From contig JACTAT010000013.1 in the NCBI GenBank assembly GCA_014526335.1, positions 6,381,761 to 6,445,760 of the forward strand: DNA of 64,000 nucleotides, given 5' to 3'. This DNA is from Chrysaora quinquecirrha (taxonomy: Eukaryota; Cnidaria; Scyphozoa; Semaeostomeae; Pelagiidae). The translations under genes and the position numbers were made by a program. Below are positions 1 to 14,600 of the stretch, one piece after another. Each line of letters opens with the position of its first letter. Positions within the stretch are counted from its first letter, which is position 1. The notes beneath the pieces were generated by a model. That model was not told the DNA's origin. It did no database searches and was given only the letters and a program-made list of their open reading frames with translations.

Positions 1-972
1 TAAAAGAACTATCATTTAAATCGTTGTAAAACAATGGCTCTGGAGATGGGCCTTTTAAAGAGAAGAATTTATTAAAGACGAGGAACTTTGTGTCAGGCTC
101 ATGAAAACATGGATAATTGCTCAGTAGGATCTGAACAACCTGCCTGAACAGGCAGTCCGGGATATTTTTTATAATTGGATGATTTTATCGACGTCGAATC
201 ACGAGTCGGTCATATGGCTGGCCTTCCCAGCATGGAAGGGGTATGAAGCGACTTTGTCCGGCATTTCTGCGTCTCGAGTTTATTCGATTAAACCGCAACA
301 TCATTAATTCTCTATGGTATCCTTCAAGCCTGGTTTCTATATCGTCGTAAGCGACGGATGCCGCCGTGTCCTCGACGTGGCGGCTAAGCTCATATTCCCG
401 TATAAACGGAAACGGGGACGATGGTGACACACAAGAAAATCCTCAAACAGTAGTTGATTTCAGCGTGCAGCGATGATATTAGAACATATCAAAAACCATT
501 TCCCCGTTGCATCCTAATAGAAGGAAACACGACAGTGTAGTTTAAAATGTTGAACTAATTTCAACCTTTTTCTGGGCTGTCGAAGCAATGGACGGTGGCA
601 TGCTTTAAAACGTGTTCCCATATCTTTGAAAGCGTCCCCATCGCAGTTCCCATAGCAGTTCTGAAGGTGCTGTGGCGCCGTGGTGTAATCCAGCCGACTT
701 GTGGTGTCGGAAGCTCAGTGTGGTCGGGGCTCGAGTTCGGCCGCGATAGCGTCACAGCCAGAGTCGAGGTCTCGATTAGTTAACCTACTACTGCGATCCT
801 AGCTACTGGCGCAAAAACACCATTTCACCTTCACCTTCTCGCCGTCCCTAACGATATGGAAACCTTGATGAGAAGGAAATATTTCTGAGCATTCAAGGTA
901 TCAAAGAGTTAGTCTATGTTAAACGAGGCATGCCAAATGGTCTCATCTTAATTTTACTTTTTTTCATTGAAG
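1..972. other. Upstream flank, probably intron of the MAM/LDLa gene
   Basis: No exon of the + strand gene could be recognised here. The first recognisable exon starts at 973 after an AG acceptor and enters in phase 1, so its upstream partner exon lies outside the window and this stretch is probably intron. It holds one SINE (662-838). A GC-richer block at about 185-430 is open on the minus strand but has no ATG at the start of the open frame and no recognised similarity. Confidence 0.5.
662..838 (+). repeat. SINE family A (tRNA-derived)
   Basis: Starts GAAGGTGCTGTGGC and has a box A-like CGTGGTGTAATCC. A diverged box B region follows (GGGGCTCGAGTTC), then a CTCGATTAGTTAACCTACTA body and a CACCATTTCACCTTCACC end. 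At least ten relatives are in the window. The ends are imperfect inverted repeats (GAAGGTG / CACCTTC). Confidence 0.75.
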
Positions 973-2620
973 GACTAATTTCGAATGGGGCATGTATTAC
1001 TGGAAACAGCTTAACGATGATCAGTTCAACTGGACAAGATGGCAAGGGTCCACTGACTCTGTAGGAACTGGCCCATTGTTTGACCATACGACTGGCTCAA
1101 ATACTGGTAGGTGCTGTTTTCTTGTTTTGGTTTCAACGTATTTCGTTTGTCGTGATTTTTATTCCATAAACTGAGTAGTTGCTGCTTGTATAATTCTTTA
1201 TTAGGAATATTCTTTATTTAGAGCAGGGAATAATGTTGTACTAATGATAGGATTTTAGACCAAAAGTATTTCTTGTAACTGAGTGAGCTGCAGGCTGTTT
1301 CGTAATGGGTACTGTATTTACCTTAAGCCGCGTTTGGATATAAGCAAACAGAGCTATAGCACTTATGTTCGTTGTCTTTTTAAAGTATTGCTCTCTATCT
1401 AGTACTCTAGTACTTTCTGTAGTATTTTTGCTTTAGTTATAACTATAAGTTGTTTTCTTCAAGAAACCTTTTAAAGAATTTTATGTGTAATGCCAGTGAC
1501 TCTTATGACGAAGAATTTCAAGTTTGAGAAAAAAGAAACCAACAGCTATACCTTAATCGTTTAAGAAAGCTGTCCTGTTAATAGTTTTCAGTCGAGCATT
1601 ATCTTGTGAGTTAAATAAAGTTAAAGTGCGTCCACCTTGAACGTATGAATTTACCCAGAATTTTTAGGCAGTAGGTTTAATGAGCAATGTAGGCAACGGT
1701 CAACTGTGCATTCAAATTAAATTTCGTTTGATATTTGTCCTTTCAGGATTTTTGTCTTTATGAAGCTTCATTTTCTTCATAGGTTACTACCTTTACGCCG
1801 AAGCCTCTTACCCACGTAAACAAGGTGACAAAGCAAGAATCGCAAGCGGCAACTTGATGCCTACGTCATCAACTGGACGTACATGTTTACTTCGTCTTTA
1901 TTATCATTTGTTTGGTGATCACATTGGAAGAATTAATGTCTACGTTCGACAGTGTGAAGGCAACGGCTGCCCTGAGACGCTACAGTGGTCTACAAACACA
2001 AGCGCTGGTAATCGCTGGGTCAGACGTGAAGTCCGTCTGTACAGCACGCAACCTTTCCAGGTAAACTGAGTACTTACCTTCCTTCATGTCTGTTAGGCTG
2101 TATTAGGATTTTTATGAGCAAATTATTCTAGTCTCTTAGTCAAGTCAAGTCAATGTTTTTTTATAAGAATTCCAATTAATGACAAGGAAAACTTGTTGGA
2201 CCCAGGAGGAGCAATGCTTATCTAGCCTTCGCCGCTCAATAACAGCAAAACAAATAAAGAATTAAATAAAGAATAAAAAAGACGATTTGTCCATCACTAT
2301 TTAGATAATTATTGATTATATGAGGCTAGCAATACTTTTATGATAGATGGCTATTGTTTTGACCATCCAGGTTATCATAGAAGCTGTCCGTGGCTCGAGC
2401 TATCAAGGTGACATTGCGATTGATGACTTGTCCTTCTATGGCTGCATGCGTTATAACAAACAGCTGCCTACACCAGGCCCATCAACAACACCTAAACCCA
2501 CTACCACTCCTTGCCAGAGTAACCAGTTCTACTGCCCAGGAGATGCTACCTGTATTGCTAGTAAGAAGCGATGTGATTACAGAAGTGATTGCAGGGATGG
2601 ATCAGATGAAGCAAATTGCG
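973..2620 (+). CDS. Unit 1: MAM1 plus LDLa1 (exons 1-3)
   Basis: Exon 1 carries the MAM start ([11 protein letters not shown], then STDSVGTGP and FDHT). Exon 2 carries the core ([16 protein letters not shown]) and exon 3 the closing strands ([15 protein letters not shown]). A Pro/Thr linker leads to LDLa1, with six cysteines and [16 protein letters not shown]. The first two MAM cysteines are replaced by Thr and Tyr. A C-EGNG-C pair sits in the core instead. Exon 2 joins exon 3 in phase 0 after the Phe-Gln pair. The intron at 2061-2370 has no recognised element. The intron at 2621-2966 holds a SINE. Confidence 0.85.
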
Positions 2621-5600
2621 GTATGTTAATTTTAGATAATAATACGGCTTTTTTGCAATAAAATTGCCCATAATAATGATACCCTTGATGTATCTTTTTC
2701 TTCAAGAGGCATACCACAATGGGATTTGAACCTGGACTGCACGATCAGAGAGCTAAAGAGGTTTCCACTGAGCTATAGAGCTCAATGAAATCGCTGAGTA
2801 GCCCTCCAAGTCATACAACCCAAGGCTTTCCTCCTGTTTGACTTTTTAGTGTTTCGGCTATGTTGAACCTTCCCCAGCACCATACATATTTGTCATCAAG
2901 ACTGTTCATGACAATAGTATACAATGAAATTTTGTGCATATTCATTTGTATTAATTATGTTTTCAGGCAATTGTGATTTTGAATCTGGAAACTGTGGATA
3001 CAGTGACGTCAGCACTGGTCTTTATGAATGGGGTCGAGCAAGTCCTCTACAGAACCCAGTTGTAGATCCCTCTGGACAAGGACGAGGACCTACAACAGAC
3101 AACACAAAAAAGACCGGACAAGGTATATCATGTGGCAACTTAATTCCATTTTTTTCCTTTGACATATATGTAGTGATAAGCCCTGCAGTCGCAGGGATAG
3201 GTGTAAATACCTCTTTGATCGCAGGAGAGTGGTTTTCTCGCCCTTATCTCTCATAATTAGTATTCTCTCTAATTATTCCATATTTTGCTGCTTCTGAGGG
3301 ATGTATGGGTGTAACTGCACCCCATAGTCCTATTTCGCTAATATACACTATATTGAACATAACACACCGCTGTCTTTTAATTGAAATGTATAGTTCATAA
3401 CATATTTATCCTGCAATGTTTTGAAAAATACCTGTGTGTTCAAATAATTATTCTCACAGGAAATTGTCAGGTCTGTCTACAGCACTAGTTTCTGGTTGTC
3501 ATTAATTCAAGTTTCAGTATCTTGCCAAAATCTGTTTGTCGCTACATTCTGCTGAATTATTTAGCCAGTAGTGAACCAGAAGGCAACCGTATGGAGGCTT
3601 TTCTTGTCCACTAAGTTAGCTGCCATGCTGAATAACAACATATCATATTTACTTTGAGTATTGCAGCTGGGAAGCGCAGTTCTATTATAGACATGACTAC
3701 CTGATCCAAGACGACCCTCTGTGTCTTGTCTTGCACTTACCCGTTCCTTTGTGTTTTGTTTTAAACTTAATTGTAAGGAATGTTGCAGAAATTTATCACA
3801 AACCAAACATGGTGCTTGTTTTGCTCTTTGTTGTCTTGGGACTTTGTCTGCATGTATTACACAAGAATATACTTTATTAGAATATTGATTCTCAAAACTG
3901 CTTAAATATGAGAGTGACTTAATAATAATATTCAGGTTCAATCCTCACAAAATTAAAAATATGTTACCGCTTTTCCGCTACTAATTCGAATATGTGACTT
4001 CTGCATGTAATTTTGCGTACATTGCGTAGCGATTTGTGAATTCTGAGCGATTCTTCAGTGAATAGAGACTGTAACTTAAGAATAATTTTAGGAAAATAGG
4101 CCCAAAATTGATACTTCTTGAGACTATTGAGGCGCATCAGATGAAGATATTCTTATAAAAAAAACCGTATAGCTCAGCTTAACAAGCTTCATTACATATG
4201 CTTATTTTGATTCTGCTTTTGAATCAACTAATATTTGTTTTAGGATTTTTGATGCGAACCAAGAGTGGATCTGGAAGCTCTAGAACAAGTGCCTACCTTC
4301 GTAGTCAGCCGCTGTCACAGACTGGTGCCGGTTGTGCATTGCAGTTCTACTACTATCAAAATGAATCGACATACACCTCTCTGAGTGTACGTGCAACGCA
4401 AGGCTCATTGTCTTCAAGACTGTTCTTAACATCGACACGTACAAATGGACAATGGGTTAAACAAGTCATGGGTATTGGCACAAGACCTGCGGGTATGCGA
4501 CATGTATTTGATTCTCTTTTTAGTATACCTAGTTAAGAACCTGAAACTTTTGGCCAAGTCTGGCAGGGTTTGAATAGAATATCCCTCCTGTTTATGTATG
4601 ATGATGATAGGGCAAGAGGGTAAATAGGAGAGATATCCTATTTCTTCTCTTTTTAGTATACTAGTTTTATATACATTTTAAAGTCAAGACTGTCAGTTAA
4701 TAATCTGATACTTTCTGGCCTAGTCTAGTAAGGTTTCGAATAGATAATATTTATTGTACAATAATCATAGGGGAAGAGATTAAAGCTTCAGACTTTTTGC
4801 AGTGACCTACTCTGAGTCATCATTCACTGATATTGCGATTCAATGTTTTATAGACAGTTCATACTGAAAGTTAAGCCGTTGTTTTATTGAAACTTGTCTT
4901 CGTTGTTTGAGGATGATTAAATACTCTGTACTGTAGAGATGATCATATTGATCATAGTAAGAGTGAGGCAACAAGAAAGAACCATAGTTGAACCTCCATA
5001 TAACGCAAACTTGTGAGACCAATGGTAGTGTCCGTTTATATAGAATCTGCTGTGTGGAGGTTTATTTTTTTACAAAGAAATTACCTTTCGCAAAAAAATA
5101 TTTGCTTTAGTTGTTTGGAGGTTGAACTGCGTTATTCTAGGATTTGTGTTTTTGTTTTCCTTTCATACCCATTGCGAACAAACTTCAATCGCATTTCATT
5201 CTAGTGCATTAAATGGTGCAGTTAATGACCAATAAAAATTAATAAATTCACTTTTGCTATAGGTTGGCAGTTAGAATTCGTTGGCTATGGTCTGTTTGTA
5301 GCCGTTGATGACGTTAGATTGGTGAACTGTTCATTACCACAAGACAGAGGTGGTCAGTGTCGCAGCACGGAGACAGCCTGTAGTAATGGTGCATGTGTCT
5401 CTGGCAACCAGGTAAGATGCCATTATTTATTTCTTTAAAACGGCGATTTTGGAAGGTCTTTTTTGGGTGTACACATTTTCGAAATCATCATACGAATCGC
5501 AGAAAATAGTTAGCTACTGATAGCTTTTGTGATCTTCAGAGTATGAAACAAATGAAAAAACTGAGATGATTTGTGACAGTGAAATATTTAACTAGTTCCA

Positions 5601-8600
5601 GTCCGAAGTATACAATTCAGAAAAGACGACACTTAGTAAATTGTTTCAATATCATTATACACACAGGATAAATTGAAATTACCAATAGATATTCCTGAAG
5701 AGCTAATATGAGAAAACGATTGTCTTGATATAGACTGACTCCGCAAAGCATAGAGGTTTTTATTTACCAGTGAAATGCTGTGACGTTTGGTCCCTGTAAA
5801 ATGAGTTTCTATGGCAGTGGTATGGTGATGTTAGGAGGCTAAGACACTATCATATCATAGCTGAGACCAATATAATTAAATCTACCCGGAGAGGCATCAG
5901 AGTTGATGCTTTTCCCTATTCTGGCGTCGATAATCAAAGAGAATGGAAACAGCGACGATTTCAAATTTGCATAATATCTGTTTCGTCGTGCACATTCTGT
6001 TATAACTTGCTCCATTATTGTTGCGTTCAGTAACTCCTGATAGGCACTTTTCACTGTAAGGGTTTTACGTTTTTTCTTAGAACTGTGACTTCCAAAACGA
6101 CTGTGGAGACAACAGTGATGAAAGACCAGCATCATGTACAGCCTACAAAGAAAGATGTGACTTTGAGATCAATACTTGTAACTGGGTCCAAAGAAAGATC
6201 GACAACTTTAACTGGAGTCGTAAGAATGGTGCAACTGGATCAGTGGATACTGGGCCAGGAAATGATCACACGAAAGGTTAGGCAACTAGAAAGTATTACT
6301 AGAAAATAGGTCGCAAAATTTGCATTGTCAGTCGTTAATGATGTCTCAAAAAGTAGCTAGAATACTAAATGAAAACACATAAGATATTGTGCTGTGTTTT
6401 TCATATATTATTTGGTCAATTTGAATATCTTCAAAATATAACTAACAAGTATAGGTTAAAACAATGTTTCATATTGCTAACTGCGGACATTGATGTAGTA
6501 ACGAAGTGATTCGAGCAATTAACACATGTTAAAGCACGTTTGAAGAAAAGATTTTTAGCTATGAGGTTAAAGTATCCCTGTAAAAGAGGAAAGACTTTGC
6601 ATCTTTAGAAAGAAGTTCTAAGAAATTCTTTAGAAGTCATCTTCAGAAGTTCTGCTGGCATGCGAAGGCGTTTGACACTAATATGAATATGTTTTTAATT
6701 ATCAACAATGTTTGATCCAAGTTTGCTTAATGTGGTGTTACAAATGAAAGAGTCGTTCCATGAAGTTTTCTGCACAAGGTGAAGGTGAAATGGTGTTTTA
6801 GCGCCAGTCGCTAGGATCTCAGTAGTAGGTTAACTAATCGAGACTTCCACCCTGGCCGTGACGCTACCGAGGCTGGGCTCGAACCCTGACCACACTGAGC
6901 TTCTGACACCACGAGTCAGCTGGATTATACCACGACGCCACAGCACCTTCATCGTACTCTTTGTTGTGAATGTAATTTTCAAATAATTCTTGATTTTTGT
7001 TTACAGGAACAAGACTTGGTTATTACATGTACATAGAGACATCAGCACCAAGAAAGACAAATGACACTGCACAGTTAATGAGTGCTCCTTTCAGACCAGT
7101 AACTGGATCAAATAACTGTGCTATGAGATTCTTCTATCATATGTATGGTGCCCATGTTAATGAATTGAGTGTTTTATTGAAGACATCCGCCTCTCCTACA
7201 GCACCTTTACGAAAACTCTGGTCAAAGAAAGGTAGGAATCTGTGACTTATGTTGTATTTCAGTTTCGGTAAAACTGCAGGCAATTTATTGTATACGTAGA
7301 ATATCAATAAGCTGCATTAAATTATTGACACATTTCTAAGTGTAAAAATTCCAATGCTTAATATGTACAATATATACAAGACATGTAGACTTTCCCACCT
7401 ATAGACTCTACTCCAACTTTCCTTCTGTGTTTCGCCTATACTAAACCTTCATCGGTGCCATGCATTTCTTCTTATTAAGCCTTCATCTTTGCCATATATA
7501 GGCCCCTTTGTTTATTTAACTATTTCGAAAAAATACACACGGAAAATGTACAATATATAAAAATATAAAGATTATATGTAATAGTCAAACGAGAAATCTC
7601 TTAAGGAGTCAAAGGAGACACAGCTAGATAGGCCCTGTTCTAGAGCCGTGTAGAATGCAACTTTTTGTAGTTTCGTAATATAACATGCTTTGGTTTGTGT
7701 TTACCGTGGAAATGATTGAAAATGATTGATTGGTTTTTTTATTTCAGGCAACCAGGGAGATTTCTGGAGAAGAGCTGAAATCACATTCAACTTTGTGAAA
7801 ACCAACTTCAGGATCATCATTGAGGGTAAACGAGGTGGTGGTTACATGGGTGACATCGCAATTGATGACGTTTCTTTCACACCTGGTTGTAATGTGGACT
7901 TCACAGCAACACTTGCACCTGTCCCCGTAACAACTGCTCCACCAAGTGGATGTAAATCTGGAGAATTTAGGTACGTATTCACGTCTTGTCTTCAATTTAA
8001 TGAAGTTTTACACCGTGTTTAAGACACCTCTGAAGTGAAATAGTTGAGCAGGCAGACCAACACACTTTTTTTTTATAAGAACACACTTTATAAGAACATC
8101 GAGGCTTGATTCGCCGAAGAGATAAGAACAACGTTGGAGTAGCTATGTCCAGCCTCAGTCGAAAAACTTGAAACAAGAAAATGTGTCTTAAGAAAACAGA
8201 ACTATGCACTTACATAATAAAAGTTTATAGAAGAAACGCCTAACTGTTATTTATTGCTCCTTGAAGCGCTCTATTGTGTGTAGTTGTAGAAAAATCAATG
8301 TTGAAATAAGAACACCAAGAAGATGTGCACCATTGACACCATGAAGAAGCTTCAAATTGTTCAAAATGATAAGAACATCAAGCCTCGGCAAAAATTTTCT
8401 GCTTCCTATATAAAGAAGAGTGTTTTAGTTGTGCATAAAAAAATGCTAAACTTTGTCTAAATTTAATACTCTCTCGTACTGTCCGTTCGTTAACATTCCT
8501 TAATGTGGTGCTATAAGATAGCTATCAAACAAATTATATTATTATACTATACTTCTAAAGACATCTAGAGCCAAAATTTTTTGACATTTCTTACTAAGCG

Positions 8601-11600
8601 GAAAAAGACAATTTGTTCCTGTCGTCCTTTACTGTGTTGTGCCTGGAATACTTTTAGGAATATGCGATCTTTCCTTTCTGAAAAAATGCTGAGATGTGGA
8701 GGGAAAAGATGGCTTTTCTAGAGATGTTTTTGGTTGTTTGAAAGAAATAGTGTTGTACTTCCAATTTCGCCATGCTTGGTAGATTCGATGAAGAAATATC
8801 TCTGCAAAATTTTCGTATAATTTGCACCCATTGAACTTTTTTTAGTTCAATGTTTGCACCATCTTCTGTGCCAAGCAACTGAGCTTTGATAAAGACTCGT
8901 ACTATTGGCATCAAATGCAGCCATTAATTATTTCAATACTGTATATGAGAGCAAGTTAGATTTTTGTGATTTTTTTCTGCTAGATGTAAATCAGACACGA
9001 CTTGCATCCCAGCCTACAAGTTCTGCGACTTCAAGAAGGATTGCCCTGATGGTTCAGATGAAGCATCATGTCCAAGCTCGTGTGATTTTGAGACAGGTGA
9101 ATGTGGATGGAAAAATACAAGACGTGGAGATAGGATGGACTGGACTAGACATCAAGGAAAGACACCATCTAATGGCACTGGACCACCCACCGATCATACA
9201 AAGAACTCTACCCTTGGTATGTTTTATAGTTTATATTATGAATAACTCGCCCTATCTGTTTGCTAACATAGAAGCCATGTATTTTTCTACTGCTAGGTGA
9301 GGCTGGGATGTTAACGTTATACACTACAAAATGAAGCAGCTAACCCTTGGTCTGACCTGGTTAAAGCCACTACTTGGTCGTGCATTACGTTATCCGAGTT
9401 GGACACAGGCTAGTGTAATTTACACTGCAAAAAATTAAACCACGAGCCGGGCCAAACGCGATGAAATTGTGTTGTGTAAACAGGGCTAAAGAAGTCTTAA
9501 ATTGGTTTTCATCTGGTTTTGCAGAGCAAAGGCGTTCGGGTCTTAGGGTCCTTTAGGCAGTGTCTCTGCCACATTCAAAATATATTTACAGCAATATAAA
9601 ACGGATTTTGACAGCTTTTATGCAGAATGTAAAATAGACGTTGTTAATAACAAAGTTTATTGCATCAGCAGCTGTCCAAGAAGATGCAAAGTAATCTTTA
9701 ATTGATCAGAATTTGAATTACTCTGTTAAAACTTGTGTTTTTCCAGGCTATTATGTTTACTTGGAGGCAAGTCAATTTTCTGGAGGAGTATTCCCCAATG
9801 CCCACTACCTTAGCCCTGCATACATCAGAGGATCGAGAAATTGTAAACTTAACTTCTGGTATAATATGTGGCACTACAAATCTGGTGGTGACGTGCAGTT
9901 CAACGTTTTGTACAGAAAGAATAGCAGGGATACTGTTCTTTGGTCAAGCTACACTCCAACTGCTGATAAATGGAAACAAGCGTCTATACCATTACCAAAT
10001 TGTCCAACTGATTTCCAGGTATGTTCTTCTGGAGAAATTGTTGCTTACTATAAGTCCTTGATCAAGCACTTACCTCGACACTATGCCGACGTAAAATTAT
10101 TCATAAGCGTCCCCATCGAATAAGCCCTTATTAGATGCAGCGCCCATTGCTTTTTTATCAGTTTTGAAAAGTTCAATGAAACAGTTGACGGAATTTCTAG
10201 AGTCATTCTGCTCAACATTTTACTCTGGGGGCTGGAATCCTGGCCTCACTGGGTTCCTGCCACAACGAGTCAGCTATATTAGACCACAATGCCACGGCAC
10301 CTTCACTATCTTGCTTATGCCGTGATCATCAGTTTCGTAATCTGCAGTAAACTGAATTTGCACCAATAAAGCTTTATCGTTGAAAATGCGTCAGAAGTAA
10401 ATATCAGACTAGCGTTTTAGAGTGCCACGTAATTGTCAATGCATGTCTCACAACGAAAATGTAAATCATTCTTTCAGATTGTGCTTGAAGGTAGACACTA
10501 CTGGGGTACAAAGACGGATGTAGCCGTTGATGACATCTCCTTCCAATGCAGTGAACCAACACCACCAGCTTCATGCACTGCAAATCAGTTCCAATGCTCC
10601 CTTACAAAACAATGCATTGACAGCTCAACATTGTGTGATAATGACAGGAATTGTTGTGACGGCTCTGATGAAACTGCGGCACAGTGTGCCAAGTATCAAA
10701 GGTATGAGAATGTCCTCTGTTAGTGACTTGATGTGCTATTTCAACAAATACAGTTAGAACCCGCATATAAGAACCACCCACTCATAAGAACCTAAGCCCT
10801 GAAATGTTCTCATTTCACCCCATCACAGAGAACCTATTCATCCTAAAATTCAAGGGAGGTTCTTATCTTAAAAAATTTTAAATTTCAACTACTGGTTGGT
10901 AATATGTGATAAAATGTATTAAGCAATTTAGCAAAACACTTAAATAGATACAGAGCATATGTAAAAAGATCCTTGTGTGAATGGATTTGATACAGATAAG
11001 GCTAGGTAGCACTTATCCATATCAATTCTTTTGATAAGAACCTATTTAAGAACCTTGCATCCTGTTTTCAGCAATAGTATTATATGTATGTATAAGAGCC
11101 TAAATAGGGTGATTTCAAAATGTAACATGGTCCTTATATGTAAATGGTCCTCATATGCGAGTTTTACTGTAGATTAAGAGCTAAGAATCTATATGAGCAT
11201 ATAGTAAAGTCAGCATGTAAGAAACCCATTTTCACAATCAGGCCGTTCATAGTCTTAGCAGATCAGTATCATAGAAACGTCGCCTGCAGTTTCTTATAAG
11301 CTGGCTTGTTCTGTACTAGTTTTTATTGTATTATTTGAACACTAGAAGCCCTGAAGATCTAGATAAAACATAGTATAAGTGACTGTAGGCACACATGGCT
11401 TTGACTTGCAGAGCAAGGAAATGGTATGGTATGGTATGGTTGAAATGAAATATTATGCAAGGAAAAGATGTTGTCTGATCAGACAACAAGCCAGCTTATA
11501 AGAAACTGCAGGCTACGTTTCTATATACTGATCTGCCAAGACTATGAACGGCCTGACTTCAGGCGTGGATTTTAAAAGAAGCCCTAGGCTCTTCGACAGT

Positions 11601-14600
11601 AGACACGGATCGATAAGTCTATTAGTTGCTTATTACCCAAGAAACTCTAGTCCTTATTTTGCAGCGGGTTTTAGGTCCTTTTTCACAGTTGTTCCATAGT
11701 CAAGTTGCTCAGACCTGTTCCTTAATCCAGTAATTGTTCCTTTTTGTCTTTTCGGTTGTGGTCTTTTTCCTAAAGTCCTATTCCTATTTGGGTCCTGATG
11801 TATATAAACGTAGACCTTAGCATTTACCATTCACAGACTTAGTAACTGTTTATTTGGTAACTGTAATAACTGTTTTTTATTGTCATCGTTATCATCATCA
11901 TTATTTTTCACAGATATTCGTTTGAGACTGGATTTGGTGACTTGGTTCAAATGAGCAATGACAAATTCGACTGGTCTTTGTCAAGTGGTAGCACTGGAAG
12001 CTTCGATACAGGACCATCAAGGGATCACACTCTACAAGAAGAGCATGGTTGGTATTTAACAATTAGCGTAGCTAAATCGCCTCCCTTTGGTAAAATAGCT
12101 GAAACTTACTTGTCAAACAAGACCTTTAACCGTTTGCCATGTCGTAAAACATTGCCATGTCGTGAAATACTGCTTGTCAAACATTGCTCGCCAAACATTT
12201 TTGCCTGTGATAAACGCAAAATGTTCTTGAAAGTTCTCAAACTCTGTATGTTTTAGACCCTGAGCAAATGAACTGAACATTTTATGTTATGTTCAGTGTC
12301 GAGTGGCCAATTGAAGTGAACAGACAGACCACTGAATAAATTTTGTTCAGAAAATATTTTTGACTCCAATATCAAACATTCACTGAACAAGGTGGCCAAA
12401 TGAGCTGGATTTTTCATAAAACTTCATGTTTGGACGATGTTAAGTGAAATTTTCAGTTTATTTCTCCAGGACTTTACGATGAGGCCAAATGGTCGAAGAC
12501 TGTTTCTGAAGCAAAATTGTTTGACAAACAGTTGTTGGGCCAGGGCCTAATAATCGAACCTAACTGACTGTATTTTCTTTTCAGGCAAGTACATTTTCAT
12601 GGAAGCATCTAGTCCACGCAAACCAAATGACACTGCAGTGCTGGGAACCCGAACCATCTTGGGCACTGGTACTCGTGTAAGACGAGCAGCAGGCGATTGC
12701 CGAATGAGATTCTTCTACCACATGTTAGGCTCACATATTGGTTCACTGAATATCTACACTGCGACCAACTACGGACAGAAGGGTACTAAGGTGTGGACTG
12801 CTTCTGGAAACAAAGGTGATCAATGGCTGCGAGGAGAAGTACAACTTAGCAGTTCCGCTAACTTCCAGGTATCTTTATTTATACTATGACTAGTTATATT
12901 CGGTATTTTGTTGTTAGAAATTTTACACATAAGTTAGTTTTCACATCAGCTATCTTGTTTAATACTGCAAACATAGCTATTGTGAGAAATAGTAGAAGAA
13001 TCTATAGACATACTTGAACTGCAGAAACAGACCGAAACAATCAACTTGTTAAAACAATTGACCAACAATAGAAACAATGGGGTTTTCGCAACAACTGACC
13101 AAAACAATTGATTACCCTGACTATTACTGAAGTTTATACTCTGACGAGTGTCAGACGAAAAAAAGGTTTGAATTTTATTCAAAAATGTTTCCACTATTTA
13201 CCGCAATTTCGATGTTTTATACAACTCAAAGACTATGAATATAGCTATCGAAATCATACGTTAGAATCATGGTGTCCTTAGTCGTCGGAAACCTGTCTGC
13301 AAATGTTTTAAAGAACTTTCATCGATCTTTGTTCATCGAGATATGATCAGTCTAAATAACTAGTGTTTCTTCTTTGACAGTCACTGAATCAAGTTTGTAT
13401 TTTATGTCGAGCAATATTGATTTGCTCATATTGATTGATTTGTACTGTTATTTTTGTAACTGCTTTTAAAAGGGTTTCGATAAGCGCTGGACTAATTAAC
13501 TGAACATGCAACTGAAAATTTTAGCTACGTTATTGCCGGATGCCAAATGAACTGAACATTTCACTGAAGAAATTTTATACGTAATACAATTTTTACTCGC
13601 ATCAAACATTCACTGAACAATGTTCAGTGACTGAACGAGGTGGCCAAATAAACTCGATTTTTCACTTAAGTTTGGATGATGTTCAATGAACTGTTCAGTT
13701 CATTTCTCCAGGGCTATATATGTGTTTTCCAAGTTGTTCAAGATTCTTAGAAGACTGATGTAGAGTTTTCGTTTTTATTTAGGTTCTTATTGAAGGAGTT
13801 GTAGGGACCGGATACCAAGGAGACATTTCTCTTGATGATGTATCATTCACTCCAGGCTGTCAGTTCAGTGATGCTAGACTACCAGGTGAGAAAAGTTTTT
13901 ATTTCACTTTATTTACCTCCTTACCTAAGGATATAGCTAAAAATCTGAAATTTTATATATATTTTGTATCTTATATCTTTGATTTATGAAACATATACAT
14001 TTTTGCCCAAGCTATTTTGATTGTTTGGCCATCTTGCGAAAAATTCCCTGAAAAAACTATGGTGTTGTCAGATTTGTGATTTGCGACGCCTTTTCAACAT
14101 ATCTGTGTCGTTAATGAAAATTTTTTAACCTTTTGCGAATGTGATTTATACCTGAAATTTGGGCTCATTATCTAAAGTTTGGTTTTGATGTACATTTTTG
14201 TCCTCTTTTCAAGTTTGGCTGATATATATTCATCGCGACAAAAAGTTTTGAAATTTAGAAGGGATTTGACTGCGAACTTCAGCCCGAACGTGATTATCGG
14301 TCAAATCCCAATCAGATTATAGACATTTTCGCGATAAAATAAAAATCATGAAGACTAGGAGTACGCAAAATTTCCATCTAGAACGAAGTTTAGTTCCAGA
14401 ATCCGAGTTTCGGGTTAAGAATTGCATATGATATAATTTTTAAGAATATATTATTAAGAGGCCGATATGTTGAAAAGTACATTAACTTTGCATTGGAAGC
14501 AAAGGGTCAACTTTTTATCTTTTTCCAATCTCTTTTAGGCCAACCGACACCCCCACCTGTGGACCCTTGCTATCCTGGCTTCATGTGTGTCAAAGACAAG

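Noticed and set aside
185..430. GC-richer open frame on the minus strand near the left edge
   Set aside because: The first codon is GTG rather than ATG, no family is recognised and no splice context was convincing. It may be an exon of an unseen gene but cannot be supported.
3561..3941. 126-codon open frame on the minus strand in MAM/LDLa intron 4
   Set aside because: No recognised domain, no second copy for comparison, and composition like the surrounding intron.
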